Shown: positions 1 through 8,723 of the stretch, piece after piece
Numbering within the stretch: the first letter of the stretch is position 1
Layout: each line of letters starts with the position of its first letter
Source of the DNA: an uncultured Collinsella sp.
GTDB taxonomy: Bacteria > Actinomycetota > Coriobacteriia > Coriobacteriales > Coriobacteriaceae
Direction of reading: 5' to 3'
NCBI GenBank assembly: GCA_900546825.1
Contig: UREE01000014.1
Span: 1-38,023 of the forward strand
DNA length: 38,023 bases
Made by a program: the position numbers and the translations under genes
Notes under the pieces: model-generated
The model's database searches: none
Told to the model about the DNA's origin: nothing
Seen by the model: the letters and a program-made list of their open reading frames with translations, nothing else

Positions 1-41
1 TATATTTGCCCTCCCCGGGGCTCCTCGCCAGTCCCCCTCAG

Positions 42-1406
42 CTAGTTCTTGAGCGAGTTCAGCGGCGCCGGGAAGCGTCCACCGCGATGGGCAAGCACGG
101 TGCCGGCGTTGGGGTTCACCGGCATGATGGGCGCACGGCCAAACAGGCCGCCGTACTCGACGCAGTCGCCCACGCCCTTGCCGATGGCGGGAATCACGCG
201 GACGGCCGTGGTCTTGTTGTTGATGACGCCGATGGCCATCTCGTCGGCGATGATGCCGGCGATGGTCTCGACCGGGGTGTCGCCGGGGATGGCGATCATG
301 TCCAGGCCAACGGAGCACACGCAGGTCATGGCCTCGAGCTTCTCGAGCGAAAGCGCGCCGGCTTCGACGGCGGCGATCATGCCGGCGTCCTCGGACACGG
401 GGATGAAAGCGCCGGAGAGACCGCCCACGCTGGAACTGGCCATGACGCCGCCCTTCTTGACGGCATCGTTGAGCATGGCGAGCGCGCAGGTCGTGCCCGG
501 GCCACCGCAGGTGCCCACGCCGATGATCTCGAGGATGCGCGCGACGGAGTCGCCAATGGCAGGCGTGGGGGCCAGCGACAGGTCGACAATGCCCTTCTCG
601 ACACCCAGGCGATGGGCGGCCTCGCGGCTCATGAGCTCGCCGGCGCGGGTGATCTTGAAGGCGGTCTGCTTGATCTTCTCGGCAACCTCCATCATCGATG
701 CGGAATCGGGCAGCGTCTCCAGGGCAGCAGCCATAACGCCGGGGCCCGAGACACCAACGTTGATGACGGCGTCGGCCTCGCCGCCGCCGTGGACGGCGCC
801 CGCCATAAACGGGGAGTCCTCGACCATGTTGGCAAAGCAGACAAATTTGGAAGCGCCGACGGAGTCCTGGTCGGCCGTGAGCTTGGCGGCGTCGATGATG
901 GTCTGCGCGGCCATGAGCACGGCGTCCATGTTGATGCCGGCACGCAGGCTGGCGACGTTGACGCTGGAGCAGACACGGCTGGTGGTGGCAAGTGCCTGCG
1001 GGATGGACTGGATGACGCGGCGGTCGGCGTCGCCGATGCCCTTCTGGACGAGTGCGGAGAAGCCGCCCAGGTAGTCGATGCCGAGCGTCTCGGCCGCGCG
1101 GTCGAGGGCGTGCGCGATGGGGGTGAGGTCCTCATCCTTGCAGCACGCGGCGATCTGCGCCACCGGGGTGACGGAAACGCGCTTGTTGACGATGGGGATA
1201 CCGTACTCGCGTTCGAGGTTCTCGGCGGTCTCGACCAGATGCTCAGCCGTGTGCGTCACGTGGTCGTAGATCTTCGTGCACATGCGGTCGAGGTTCTCGT
1301 CACCGCAACCCATGAGCGAAACACCCATGGTGATGGTCCTGATGTCGAGGTTCTGCTCCTCAACCATGCCGCGGGTTTCCGCGATTTCTGCGGGCGTGAT
1401 CGCCAT
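42..1406 (-). CDS. PFL family protein (DUF711 / UPF0210)
   Basis: 454 aa and full length for the DUF711 (UPF0210) family, whose members are often annotated PFL family protein. Seen: a long Gly/Ala/Ser-rich alpha/beta protein with the family-like segments GVSLMGCGD near the N terminus, GVSGPGVM in the middle and GTCGGPGTTCA after it. The start is set at 1406 because AGGAG lies seven bases upstream; an in-frame ATG at 1463 has no such site. Known of the family: biochemical role not settled, structural resemblance to glycyl-radical enzymes reported, and the gene is commonly next to a small ACT-domain gene. Here no ACT gene is adjacent; metH lies upstream, separated by about 110 bp holding an inverted repeat. 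Family assignment is confident, function is not. Confidence 0.88.
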   Translation of the reverse strand: MAITPAEIAETRGMVEEQNLDIRTITMGVSLMGCGDENLDRMCTKIYDHVTHTAEHLVETAENLEREYGIPIVNKRVSVTPVAQIAACCKDEDLTPIAHALDRAAETLGIDYLGGFSALVQKGIGDADRRVIQSIPQALATTSRVCSSVNVASLRAGINMDAVLMAAQTIIDAAKLTADQDSVGASKFVCFANMVEDSPFMAGAVHGGGEADAVINVGVSGPGVMAAALETLPDSASMMEVAEKIKQTAFKITRAGELMSREAAHRLGVEKGIVDLSLAPTPAIGDSVARILEIIGVGTCGGPGTTCALAMLNDAVKKGGVMASSSVGGLSGAFIPVSEDAGMIAAVEAGALSLEKLEAMTCVCSVGLDMIAIPGDTPVETIAGIIADEMAIGVINNKTTAVRVIPAIGKGVGDCVEYGGLFGRAPIMPVNPNAGTVLAHRGGRFPAPLNSLKN

Positions 1407-1451
1407 CCTTGCGCTCCTATCTGCCAAAACGAGCATAGCCTTTTCTATTCT

Positions 1452-1489
1452 AACGTGCCGCACGTGCCAAGTGGCGCGTGCGGCACGTT
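1452..1489 (-). terminator. 18-bp near-perfect inverted repeat between metH and the PFL gene
   Basis: Arms at 1452-1469 and 1472-1489 pair with one G-T wobble around a 2-base loop. On the minus strand the stem ends in GTTA with no real T tract, so it may be a weak terminator, an attenuator or an mRNA stability element at the end of the met unit rather than a strong intrinsic terminator. Confidence 0.5.
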
Positions 1490-1514
1490 TTGGTGCTCGG
1501 TTGTTTCCGTTGTG

Positions 1515-4073
1515 TTACTGCCCAAAGACCTCTTCGGCGATGCGCGCGCTTTCGGCGGCGTCCTTGGCGTAGTAGTCCGCGCCGATCTGCTTGGCGTATT
1601 CGGGGGTGAGCACGGCGCCGCCCACGATGATCTTGACGCCCGGAACCTCGGCATGGAGCAGCTTGATGGTCTCCTCCATGGCGACGACGGTGGTGGTCAT
1701 AAGCGCCGAGAGGCCGACGAGTTTGATATCGCGCTCCTTGACGGTCTTGAGTACCTCCTGCGGATCGACGTCGCGGCCTAGGTCAAAGACGGTGTAGCCG
1801 TAGTTATCGAGCAGCATCTTGACGATGTTCTTGCCAATATCGTGGATGTCGCCCTTGACGGTGGCCACGCAGATCTTGCCCTTGTCGGCAATCTCGCCGG
1901 CGGGCATCAGGCGCTTGATGGTGTCGAAGCCCACGCGTGCGGCTTCGGCCGAGGCCATAAGCTGCGGCAAGAAGAACTTGCCTTGGTCAAAGAGGACGCC
2001 CACCTCGTCGAGGGCGGGGATAAAGTGATTGTTGATGAGATCCATGGCGTCGTGGTCTACCAGCAGACGCTCGGTCTCGGCAGCGATCTCGCCTTTGCGG
2101 CCCGAGACGACCATGCGACGAATCGGGTCGTCGTTGCCGTCGGTGCCGGCGGTGCCAGCAGCGGGCACGGTGTCGGTCGATGCGGCCTGAGCTGCTGCCG
2201 GGTTGGCGGCGATCTTGTACGGATCGGTCCAGCCGGCATAGCGCTCGATGTATCCGGTCGAGCCCTCGTCCTCAACGCTCAGGACGCGATAGCTGTAGAC
2301 GGTGTCCATAAAGCGCTTGGAGCCCGGGTTCATGATGGGGGCGTCCAGGCCCGCGCCAAACGCGGCGGCCAAAAAGACCGAGCCCAGCAGCGGGCGGGCA
2401 GGCAGGCCAAAGCTGATGTTCGATACGCCGAGCGCGCATTTGACGCCCAGGCGCTCCTTGCACAGGGACATGGCGCGCAGGATCTGTTCGGCCTGGCGTT
2501 GATTGGTCGAGGCGGTCATGACCAGGCAGTCGATGAGGATGCGGTCCGGGCCGATGCCGTAGCGGGCGGCCTCGGCCACGATGCGCTCGGCGATGGCGAA
2601 GCGGGCCTCGGCGGTATCGGGGATGCCGCCTTCGTCGAGCGTAAGGCCGACAACGTTGGTTCCATAGTGGGCGACCAGCGGGAAGATCTCATCCATGATC
2701 TGCTGCTTGCCATTGACCGAGTTGATGATGGGCTTGCCGGCGTAGCGGCGCACGGCGGCCTCGACGGCTGCGGGGTCGGTGGAGTCGATCTGCAACGGCA
2801 GCAGCGTGGAACCCTGGAGCTGCTCGGTCGCTTGCTGGATGACCTTGACCTCGTCGATCTCGGGCAGGCCCACGTTGACGTCCAGGATGTCGGCGCCCTG
2901 CTCTTGCTGGCTGATGCCCTGGCTCACGACGTAGTCCAGGTCGCCGTCGCGCAGGGCCTGCTGCAGGCGCTTTTTGCCGGTGGGATTGATGCGCTCGCCG
3001 ATGACGGCAATCTTGTGGCCGTCGCAGGGAAGGTCCACCACGGTCTGGGCGCTTGTGACCGACATGCTGGGCTTGCGGTGGCGCGGACTGGGCGTGTGGT
3101 TATCGATAAGCGTGCGCAAGGCGGCCATGTGCGCCGGCGTGGTGCCGCAGCAGCCGCCCACGACGCTCACGCCGTCCTCAATCATGCCGGCGACGGCCTC
3201 GGCGTATTCGGGTGCCTGGATATCAAAGACGGTATTGCCGTCATCGTCCACGCGGGGCAGTCCCGCATTGGCCTGCACCATAACGGGCTTGTCGGTGACG
3301 GTGAGCATACGCGCGGCGAGTCCTCGGAGCTCGGCCGGGCCCTGGCTGCAGTTGATGCCCAGGACGTCGGCGCCGATGGCGTCGAGGGTGATGGCGGCGA
3401 CCTCGGGGCTCGTGCCCAAGAAGGTGCGGCCGTCTTCCTCAAAGGTCATGGTGGCAAAGACGGGCAGGTCGGAGTTCTCGCGACAGGCGAGGACGGCCGC
3501 CTTGATCTCGGCAAGGTCGGTCATGGTCTCGATAATAAAGAGGTCCACACCCGCGGCGACGCCAGCGCGCACCTCCTCGGCAAAGAGGTCGTAGGCCTCG
3601 TCAAAGCTGAGGGTGCCCAGGGGGCGAAGCAGCGCACCGATGGGGCCGATGTCGCCGGCGACGTAGTGGGCGCCGGCCGCGCGGGCGCGGGCGACAGCGG
3701 CGGCAAAGACATCTGCCACGGTGGCGGCACCATCGAGCTTGTGCGCGTTGGCGCCAAAGGTGTTGGCGGTGATCACGTCGCAGCCGGCCTCGACGTACTG
3801 ACGCTGGATGTCGGTAATGACCTGGGGCTCCTCAAAGTTGAGCAGCTCGGGCAGGGCGCCGGCCTTCATGCCGGCCGCCTGCAGCATGGTGCCCATGCCG
3901 CCGTCGAACAGCAGATGTCCCGTGCCCTCGATGGCCGCACGCAGGCGATCGTCCTTAATGCGAAGGTCGTCGATTGTGCGCGTCTTGTACGTGGCACCGT
4001 TGCGACGTGCGGCATCAACGGGTGCCGCCAATGCAGTGCCGTCAGAATCATGAGTGATAAGCGGAGTAAACAT
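1515..4073 (-). CDS. metH: cobalamin-dependent methionine synthase, short form without reactivation domain
   Basis: 852 aa against about 1,230 for E. coli MetH. It transfers a methyl group from methyl-tetrahydrofolate through cobalamin to homocysteine. Domains in order: homocysteine-binding barrel (about 50-325) with zinc ligands Cys242 in INCSQGP and Cys308/Cys309 in GGCCGTTP; pterin-binding barrel (about 350-610) beginning at IGERINPTGKK; a low-complexity Ala/Thr linker (about 622-650); helical cap (about 650-730); B12 Rossmann domain with the base-off motif DIHDIGKN, His744 being the expected cobalt ligand. The C-terminal AdoMet reactivation domain is absent and is encoded by the gene just upstream. 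The start at 4073 follows GGAG with suitable spacing. The first roughly 45 residues precede the barrel and look non-conserved. It is transcribed after metF and the activation gene, with only 9 bp between it and the latter. Confidence 0.95.
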   Translation of the reverse strand: MFTPLITHDSDGTALAAPVDAARRNGATYKTRTIDDLRIKDDRLRAAIEGTGHLLFDGGMGTMLQAAGMKAGALPELLNFEEPQVITDIQRQYVEAGCDVITANTFGANAHKLDGAATVADVFAAAVARARAAGAHYVAGDIGPIGALLRPLGTLSFDEAYDLFAEEVRAGVAAGVDLFIIETMTDLAEIKAAVLACRENSDLPVFATMTFEEDGRTFLGTSPEVAAITLDAIGADVLGINCSQGPAELRGLAARMLTVTDKPVMVQANAGLPRVDDDGNTVFDIQAPEYAEAVAGMIEDGVSVVGGCCGTTPAHMAALRTLIDNHTPSPRHRKPSMSVTSAQTVVDLPCDGHKIAVIGERINPTGKKRLQQALRDGDLDYVVSQGISQQEQGADILDVNVGLPEIDEVKVIQQATEQLQGSTLLPLQIDSTDPAAVEAAVRRYAGKPIINSVNGKQQIMDEIFPLVAHYGTNVVGLTLDEGGIPDTAEARFAIAERIVAEAARYGIGPDRILIDCLVMTASTNQRQAEQILRAMSLCKERLGVKCALGVSNISFGLPARPLLGSVFLAAAFGAGLDAPIMNPGSKRFMDTVYSYRVLSVEDEGSTGYIERYAGWTDPYKIAANPAAAQAASTDTVPAAGTAGTDGNDDPIRRMVVSGRKGEIAAETERLLVDHDAMDLINNHFIPALDEVGVLFDQGKFFLPQLMASAEAARVGFDTIKRLMPAGEIADKGKICVATVKGDIHDIGKNIVKMLLDNYGYTVFDLGRDVDPQEVLKTVKERDIKLVGLSALMTTTVVAMEETIKLLHAEVPGVKIIVGGAVLTPEYAKQIGADYYAKDAAESARIAEEVFGQ

Positions 4074-4082
4074 CGAGGGCTC

Positions 4083-4871
4083 CTAATGGCTGGAATAGCA
4101 GGTGGTGTGGGCGGCGCGGAAGCGGCAGTGCTCACGCATGCGGCAGATATTGCAGGTGGGGAGACTCTGGGCGTCGTGGATTTCGTCGTCGAACAGGCCG
4201 ATCACCGCGGTCACGCTCTTGGTGGGCATGAGCAGGCTGGTGGGGGTAACGGTAAGTCCGATGAGGCGCGTGGCGTTGAGTGCATCCACGATCGAGCGCT
4301 GTGCCGTAAGCGGGCAGTCGCCGTAGCCGGGACTGAAGCGCCAGTTACCGGCGAGTCCGTGTGCGGCGGCCGCAGCCTTGACCTGCTGGTCCATCTGCTC
4401 AACGGCGGCCTCTACGTAGGCAGAGCATGCAGCGTCGAGCACGGCTCCCTCCAGGGGTTGCTGGGCTCCCGTGGTGCGCAGACGACGCTCGGCGTCCATG
4501 CCGAGGGTGCATGCCATGAGCGCGGCAAAGCGGGCGTCTTTGAGATGGCGATAGATGTCGCGACCCCGCAGCTCAACGTTGGTGCCAACCAAGCGGATGC
4601 AGGGCTCGCCCTGCTCGTCCACGCCCGTGGCATCGATAGCAAATACGCGGCGCACGCCACGGGGCTCAATGTCCAGCTCCAGACGCTCAACGACAAGTTC
4701 AATACGCTGCGACAGCTCGGGCTCAATCTGCTGACCGCCGTAGCCCAGGTAGCGCAGCATCTCGGCACGGTCGACTCGGGGGCGATGGGCGGCATCGATA
4801 CGGTAGAGCGCCGGCGACGCAAGGTCGGTCGGCAGTTCACCAAAAGCTGTATCGATGTGCGGTTTTTCCAT
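4083..4871 (-). CDS. methionine synthase reactivation (AdoMet-binding) domain protein
   Basis: 262 aa stand-alone protein matching the C-terminal activation domain of long MetH. It should bind S-adenosylmethionine and help reductively remethylate cob(II)alamin that forms when MetH becomes oxidised. Seen: the AdoMet-binding stretch WRFSPGYGDCPLTAQ (the R-x3-GYG element typical of this domain) in the C-terminal half, then a segment GLTVTPTSLLMPTKSV that also fits the family. Its ATG overlaps the metF stop by one base (TAATG), so translation is probably coupled, and metH begins 9 bp downstream. Together these rebuild a full-length MetH from two polypeptides. The flavodoxin-type reductant is not in this window. 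Confidence 0.88.
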   Translation of the reverse strand: MEKPHIDTAFGELPTDLASPALYRIDAAHRPRVDRAEMLRYLGYGGQQIEPELSQRIELVVERLELDIEPRGVRRVFAIDATGVDEQGEPCIRLVGTNVELRGRDIYRHLKDARFAALMACTLGMDAERRLRTTGAQQPLEGAVLDAACSAYVEAAVEQMDQQVKAAAAAHGLAGNWRFSPGYGDCPLTAQRSIVDALNATRLIGLTVTPTSLLMPTKSVTAVIGLFDDEIHDAQSLPTCNICRMREHCRFRAAHTTCYSSH

Positions 4872-5743
4872 TACCTCAGGCGCTCCATAATGGTCGCGGC
4901 GATCGCAGGACGATTCATAGTGTACAGGTGCAGACCGTCGGCACCGTGCTCCTTAAGGTCGCAAAGCTGACGGGCGGCATAATCTACACCGGCTGCCTGC
5001 AGGCTCTCGGGGTCGTTCTCGTACTTGGCGAGAATCTTGATGACGGGGGAGGGCAGCGACGCGCCGCACATAAAGACCATTCGGCTGATCTGCGACTTGC
5101 CCATAAACGGCATGATGCCCGCGGTAATGGGCACGGTGATACCAGCCTTGTCGGAAAGCTCGCGAAAACGGTAGAAGCACTCGTTATCAAAAAAGAGCTG
5201 CGTCACAAAGAAGCTCGCGCCGGCGTCTTGCTTTTGCTTGAGGTGCTCGACCGAGAGGTTGAGATCCTCGCAGGCAATGTGGCCCTCGGGGTAGGCTGCG
5301 GCGCCCACGCAAAAGCCGGCGTCGACGAGTTCGGGGATGAGGTCACGGGCGTAGGCGTAGTCGGAGGCGGGCTTGTCGTCCTCGGTCGCGCCGGCGGGTA
5401 GGTCGCCGCGCAGGGCCAGGATGTTTTCAGCACCGGCGGAGCGGTACTCGTCGATCTTGGCGGCGATATCGGCATGCGACCGCCCCACGCAGGTGAGGTG
5501 CGCTACCGAGGGCGTATCGAATTCGCTCGTAATCATATGCGCGATGGGGGCGGTGATGGCACCGTTGCCCGAGCCGCCGGCCGAGCAAGTAACTGAGACA
5601 AAGCTCGGCGAAAGCTTGCACAGGTTGCCCGCCACCTCGCGAGCCGTGTCGAGGGTAAGCTCGCCCTTGGGCGGGAACATCTCAAACGAAACGGGTGCGG
5701 TGCCCTGGGATGCTGCCTGCTTAAAAACCTCGTCGACGCGCAT
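4871..5743 (-). CDS. metF: 5,10-methylenetetrahydrofolate reductase
   Basis: 290 aa, normal MetF length. A flavoprotein TIM barrel that reduces methylene-tetrahydrofolate to methyl-tetrahydrofolate, the methyl donor of the MetH encoded two genes downstream. Seen: N-terminal SFEMFPPKG carrying the conserved Glu, SVTCSAGGSGNG, the NILALRGDLP element, and FFVTQLFFDN in the C-terminal half. The start at 5743 is chosen because GAGGAG lies just upstream; the longer reading frame to 5809 has no ribosome binding site. First gene of the leftward unit metF, reactivation protein, metH. No cobalamin or SAM riboswitch motif was recognised in the upstream region, so regulation is unknown. Confidence 0.95.
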   Translation of the reverse strand: MRVDEVFKQAASQGTAPVSFEMFPPKGELTLDTAREVAGNLCKLSPSFVSVTCSAGGSGNGAITAPIAHMITSEFDTPSVAHLTCVGRSHADIAAKIDEYRSAGAENILALRGDLPAGATEDDKPASDYAYARDLIPELVDAGFCVGAAAYPEGHIACEDLNLSVEHLKQKQDAGASFFVTQLFFDNECFYRFRELSDKAGITVPITAGIMPFMGKSQISRMVFMCGASLPSPVIKILAKYENDPESLQAAGVDYAARQLCDLKEHGADGLHLYTMNRPAIAATIMERLR

Positions 5744-6169
5744 ATCGTGCTCCTCTAGATACGTAATAGTGTGATGTGTTGTAAGGATTCTACAGCACCA
5801 CTGTGTCACGGTTGAGTTTCACTCGCTATTTGGGGATACCAATCAAAGATGTCTTGCTATCGTCTTTCCCTATAACATGGCGGTCAATCTAAGATGGGGT
5901 AGTAAAGACTGGTATCTGATGTGAAATACCAGTTAATAGAGCCCCATCCCAAATTGACTACCCTTAAATCATGGGGAAAGGTCTGCAATTTATACAGTTG
6001 ATTGGCTGTTGAGGGTGGCAACGCCGCTGCGATGCGGTAACCTCATTGATTGGTTTCGCGACAGCAACATAACGGTAATGTCGCGGAAACACGGCGAGTC
6101 TAAGCTATGACTCGTTCGTTAGTAATCAACACCGCTTCTCACGCGGTGCCGATACGAAGGGAGTTCCGT
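5744..6169 (+). promoter_or_regulatory. divergent metF / glnN intergenic region with three nested hairpins
   Basis: 426 bp without a gene. Three structures are visible: (1) 5893-5948, outer arms GATGGGG/CCCCATC and inner arms ACTGGTAT/ATACCAGT; (2) 6010-6045, outer TGAGG/CCTCA with inner CCGC/GCGG; (3) 6054-6088, arms containing CGCGACA/TGTCGCG. A third copy of the GATACCA half-motif lies near 5835. These could be operators or a structured 5' leader of glnN. No known glutamine or nitrogen riboswitch was recognised. Confidence 0.45.
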
Positions 6170-8257
6170 ATGGCCGAACTTACTGACCGCTTCGGGACCA
6201 TGGTGTTCTCTGAGGAAGTCATGAAGGACTACCTCCCCAAGGACATTTGGAAGCGTCTTGCTGCAACCCTCGAGGACGGTGAGCCGCTCGACCTGGATGT
6301 GGCCAACGCCGTTGCCCATGCCATGAAGGTCTGGGCCATCTCCAAGGGCGCGACACACTACGCGCACTGGTTCCAGCCGCTTTCGGGCATTACTTCCGAG
6401 AAGCACGACAGCTTCCTCGAGCCCAACCACGACGGCACCGCCATTACCAAGTTTACGGGCAAGAACCTCATCCAGGGCGAGCCCGATGCTTCCAGCTTCC
6501 CCAACGGCGGCCTGCGCGCCACCTTCGAGGCCCGTGGCTACACCGCTTGGGATCCCACCAGCCCCGCCTTTATCAAGGACGATGTCCTGTGCATCCCCAC
6601 GGCTTTCTGCTCCTACACGGGCGAGGCCCTGGACAAGAAGACCCCGCTGCTGCGTTCCATGACTGCGCTCTCGCGTGAGTCCAAGCGCGTTTTGGCGCTG
6701 TTTGGCAAGACCCCCAAGAAGGTCGTTCCTTCCGTGGGCGATGAGCAGGAGTACTTCCTGATCAAGAAGGACGCTTACCGCAAGCGCAGGGACCTGGTCA
6801 TCACCGGTCGCACCCTCTTTGGCGCTGCCCCCTGCAAGGGCCAGGAGCTCGAGGAGCACTACTTTGGCGCTATCCGCCCCACCGTCTCGGCCTATATGAA
6901 GGACCTGGACGATGAACTGTGGGCGCTTGGCATTCCTGCCAAGACCAAGCACAACGAGGTAGCTCCCTGCCAGCATGAGCTCGCCCCTGTCTACGGCGAG
7001 GTCAACGAGGCCATCGACCAGAATCTGGTCATGATGGAGAAGATGAAGCTCATCGCCTCCCGCCACGACTTGGTCTGCCTGCTGCACGAGAAGCCCTTCG
7101 AGGGCATCAACGGTTCGGGCAAGCACAACAACTGGTCGCTTGGCACCGAGTCCGAGAACCTGCTCGACCCTGGCGACACCCCGCTCGACAACCTGCAGTT
7201 CATCGTCTTCCTCACCGCGGTGATCGAGGCCGTCGATAACTATCAGGAGCTCCTGCGTGCCTCCGTTGCCTCGGCCGGCAACGATCATCGTCTGGGCGCC
7301 AACGAGGCTCCTCCGGCGATTATGTCCATCTTCCTGGGCGACCAGCTTACCGAGGTCGTCGAGAAGATCATCGATGGCAAGGCTTCCGTCCATGCCACGC
7401 GCGGCGTGCTTGACCTGGGCGCCGATACCCTGCCCAAGCTGATGCAGGACAACACCGACCGCAACCGCACCTCCCCGTTTGCCTTCACCGGCAACAAGTT
7501 CGAGTTCCGTGCCTGCGGCTCCGAGCAGAACGTCTCCGACTCCAACCTGGTGCTCGATGCCGCCGTGGCCAAGTCGCTCAAGTCCTTCGCCGACGCACTC
7601 GAGGGTACGCCCGAGGATAAGTTCCAGGACGCCGCGCTCGAGTACTGCAAGAAGGTGCTGACCGATCACCAGCGCATCCTGTTCTCCGGCGACGGTTACT
7701 CCGACGAGTGGCCCATCGAGGCCGAGAAGCGCGGCCTTGCCAACAACAAGACCACGGCCGACGCTCTTCCCGCCTTTGTTTCCGATAAGGCCATTGCGCT
7801 CTTTGAGGAGACGGGCGTCCTGACCAAGGCCGAGGCCCAGTGCCGCTATGACTGCAAGCTCGAGAAGTACAACAAGCTCATGAACATCGAGGCTACCACG
7901 ATGGTTCGCGAGGCGCGTCGTACCTATCGCCCGGTCATTACCGCCTATGCCACCAAGGTCGCTAAGGGCCTTGAGACTATTCGTGCCGCCGGTGCTGAGG
8001 CCGCCATGCAGTGCGAGCAGAACACGCTCAACAAGCTCTGCAACGGTATCACCGCCATCAACGACTCCATCAAGGCGCTCGATGCCGTACATCAGAAGGC
8101 CGAGGCTCTCGATGGCCAGGAGCAGGCCAACGTGTACGCGCACGAGGTCGTTCCCGCTATGGATACGCTGCGTGCCGCCGTGGACGCCATGGAGGAGATC
8201 GTGGCCGCCGACTACTGGCCGGTTCCGACCTACGACGACATCCTGTTCTACGTGTAG
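6170..8257 (+). CDS. glnN: glutamine synthetase type III
   Basis: 695 aa, the length expected for the large GSIII family rather than the 440-470 aa GlnA forms. It joins ammonia to glutamate at the cost of ATP. Seen: N-terminal MAELTDRFGTMVFSEEVM, the HYAHWFQPLSG segment, EQEYFLI, HNEVAPCQHELAPVY, and the catalytic-core stretch GSGKHNNWSLGTES, all characteristic of GSIII; a C-terminal helical extension follows. The start is the ATG at 6170 with AAGGGAG upstream; an in-frame ATG at 6107 is within the leader and lacks a site. Codon use is highly biased, suggesting strong expression. It is monocistronic: a strong terminator follows and the neighbouring met unit is divergent. Likely a main ammonia-assimilation enzyme. 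Confidence 0.96.
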   Translation: MAELTDRFGTMVFSEEVMKDYLPKDIWKRLAATLEDGEPLDLDVANAVAHAMKVWAISKGATHYAHWFQPLSGITSEKHDSFLEPNHDGTAITKFTGKNLIQGEPDASSFPNGGLRATFEARGYTAWDPTSPAFIKDDVLCIPTAFCSYTGEALDKKTPLLRSMTALSRESKRVLALFGKTPKKVVPSVGDEQEYFLIKKDAYRKRRDLVITGRTLFGAAPCKGQELEEHYFGAIRPTVSAYMKDLDDELWALGIPAKTKHNEVAPCQHELAPVYGEVNEAIDQNLVMMEKMKLIASRHDLVCLLHEKPFEGINGSGKHNNWSLGTESENLLDPGDTPLDNLQFIVFLTAVIEAVDNYQELLRASVASAGNDHRLGANEAPPAIMSIFLGDQLTEVVEKIIDGKASVHATRGVLDLGADTLPKLMQDNTDRNRTSPFAFTGNKFEFRACGSEQNVSDSNLVLDAAVAKSLKSFADALEGTPEDKFQDAALEYCKKVLTDHQRILFSGDGYSDEWPIEAEKRGLANNKTTADALPAFVSDKAIALFEETGVLTKAEAQCRYDCKLEKYNKLMNIEATTMVREARRTYRPVITAYATKVAKGLETIRAAGAEAAMQCEQNTLNKLCNGITAINDSIKALDAVHQKAEALDGQEQANVYAHEVVPAMDTLRAAVDAMEEIVAADYWPVPTYDDILFYV

Positions 8258-8286
8258 GGCGTAACTGACATATCGTCACGGTATTG

Positions 8287-8326
8287 AGCCGGGGTCCGCA
8301 TCGCGCGGGCCCCGGCTATTTGTTTG
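8287..8326 (+). terminator. intrinsic terminator of glnN
   Basis: GC-rich stem with arms AGCCGGGGTCCGC and GCGGGCCCCGGCT around a short loop, followed by TATTTGTTT, about 30 bp after the glnN stop codon. Confidence 0.88.
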
Positions 8327-8379
8327 CGAAGGACGCTTTGGATCCCGCTTTGCAACTGATTCGCCCACGCAATAAGGGG

Positions 8380-8602
8380 TCGTGGGCAAAAAACGTCAAA
8401 TATGAGTACTGTCACAAGCCCTGTAGCATTATCTTTTTACAAAATATGCAGTGTTACGCAACATATGTCCAAGTACTTAGCTGATAAATGCCTGCAATTC
8501 CTCCGCCGTAGGACGCCTTGTGTCCAAATCGCCTTCTGATGGCATGAAATCGCTGTTACTAAATTGGTAACAGTACTCATATTTGCTATTTTTTGTCCAC
8601 GG
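8380..8602. repeat. small element bounded by about 33-bp inverted repeats (MITE-like)
   Basis: Left arm 8380-8412 and right arm 8570-8602 are inverted copies: a perfect 16-bp core (8397-8412 against 8570-8585, containing ATGAGTACTGT) flanked by CGTGG-x-CAAAAAA on both sides. The roughly 157 bp between arms holds only a possible 22-codon reading frame on the minus strand. Both arms contain an outward-to-inward ATG AGT ACT GT, so each could also start a short peptide. No transposase is present. A non-autonomous mobile element or a lineage-specific intergenic repeat are the best explanations. Confidence 0.65.
8477..8545 (-). CDS. possible 22-aa peptide or gene remnant inside the inverted-repeat element
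   Basis: Minus-strand reading frame giving MPSEGDLDTRRPTAEELQ and four more residues before TAA. The composition looks protein-like (charged, helix-prone), but there is no convincing ribosome binding site. It may be the tail of a lost gene rather than an expressed peptide. Confidence 0.22.
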   Translation of the reverse strand: MPSEGDLDTRRPTAEELQAFIS

Positions 8603-8633
8603 GCCCTTGGATGACAGTGTGATTTTATGCCTT

Positions 8634-8723
8634 CGGGGTTCGAATCCCGGCGTATGGGTAGCAAAAAGCCCGTCACCGAATTGGTAACGGGCTTCTCAGA
8701 TTCTGTGGTGCCCCCAGCGGGAT
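8634..8723 (-). repeat. duplicate of tRNA-Glu 3' end plus its terminator (integration scar)
   Basis: The 18 bases at 8706-8723 are identical to 8895-8912, the 3' end of tRNA-Glu including CCA. In both places they are followed on the minus strand by the same terminator stem (8666-8694 here, 8855-8883 at the real gene) and then by a T-arm-like motif GGGTTCGAATCCCGGCG on the plus strand (8635-8652 and 8824-8841). The two copies are offset by about 189 bp. Such a repeated tRNA 3' end is what an excised or eroded integrative element leaves behind. Confidence 0.7.
8662..8694 (-). terminator. terminator within the duplicated tRNA 3'-end segment
   Basis: Arms at 8666-8677 and 8683-8694 (AAGCCCGT-x-ACC pairing with GGT-x-ACGGGCTT), followed on the minus strand by TTTTTGC. 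It is a near copy of the terminator directly after tRNA-Glu. Confidence 0.7.

Noticed and set aside
1842..4970. 1042-codon plus-strand open frame opposite metH
   Set aside because: It is the antisense of metH, the reactivation gene and metF, composed of low-complexity Gly/Val/Ala/Asp strings; such shadows are usual in high-GC biased genes.
5744..5900. Cobalamin or SAM riboswitch upstream of metF
   Set aside because: No B12-box or SAM-core sequence was recognised on the minus strand between 5744 and 6100.
6119..8143. 674-codon minus-strand open frame opposite glnN
   Set aside because: Mirror of a strongly codon-biased gene; no family motif and no ribosome site.
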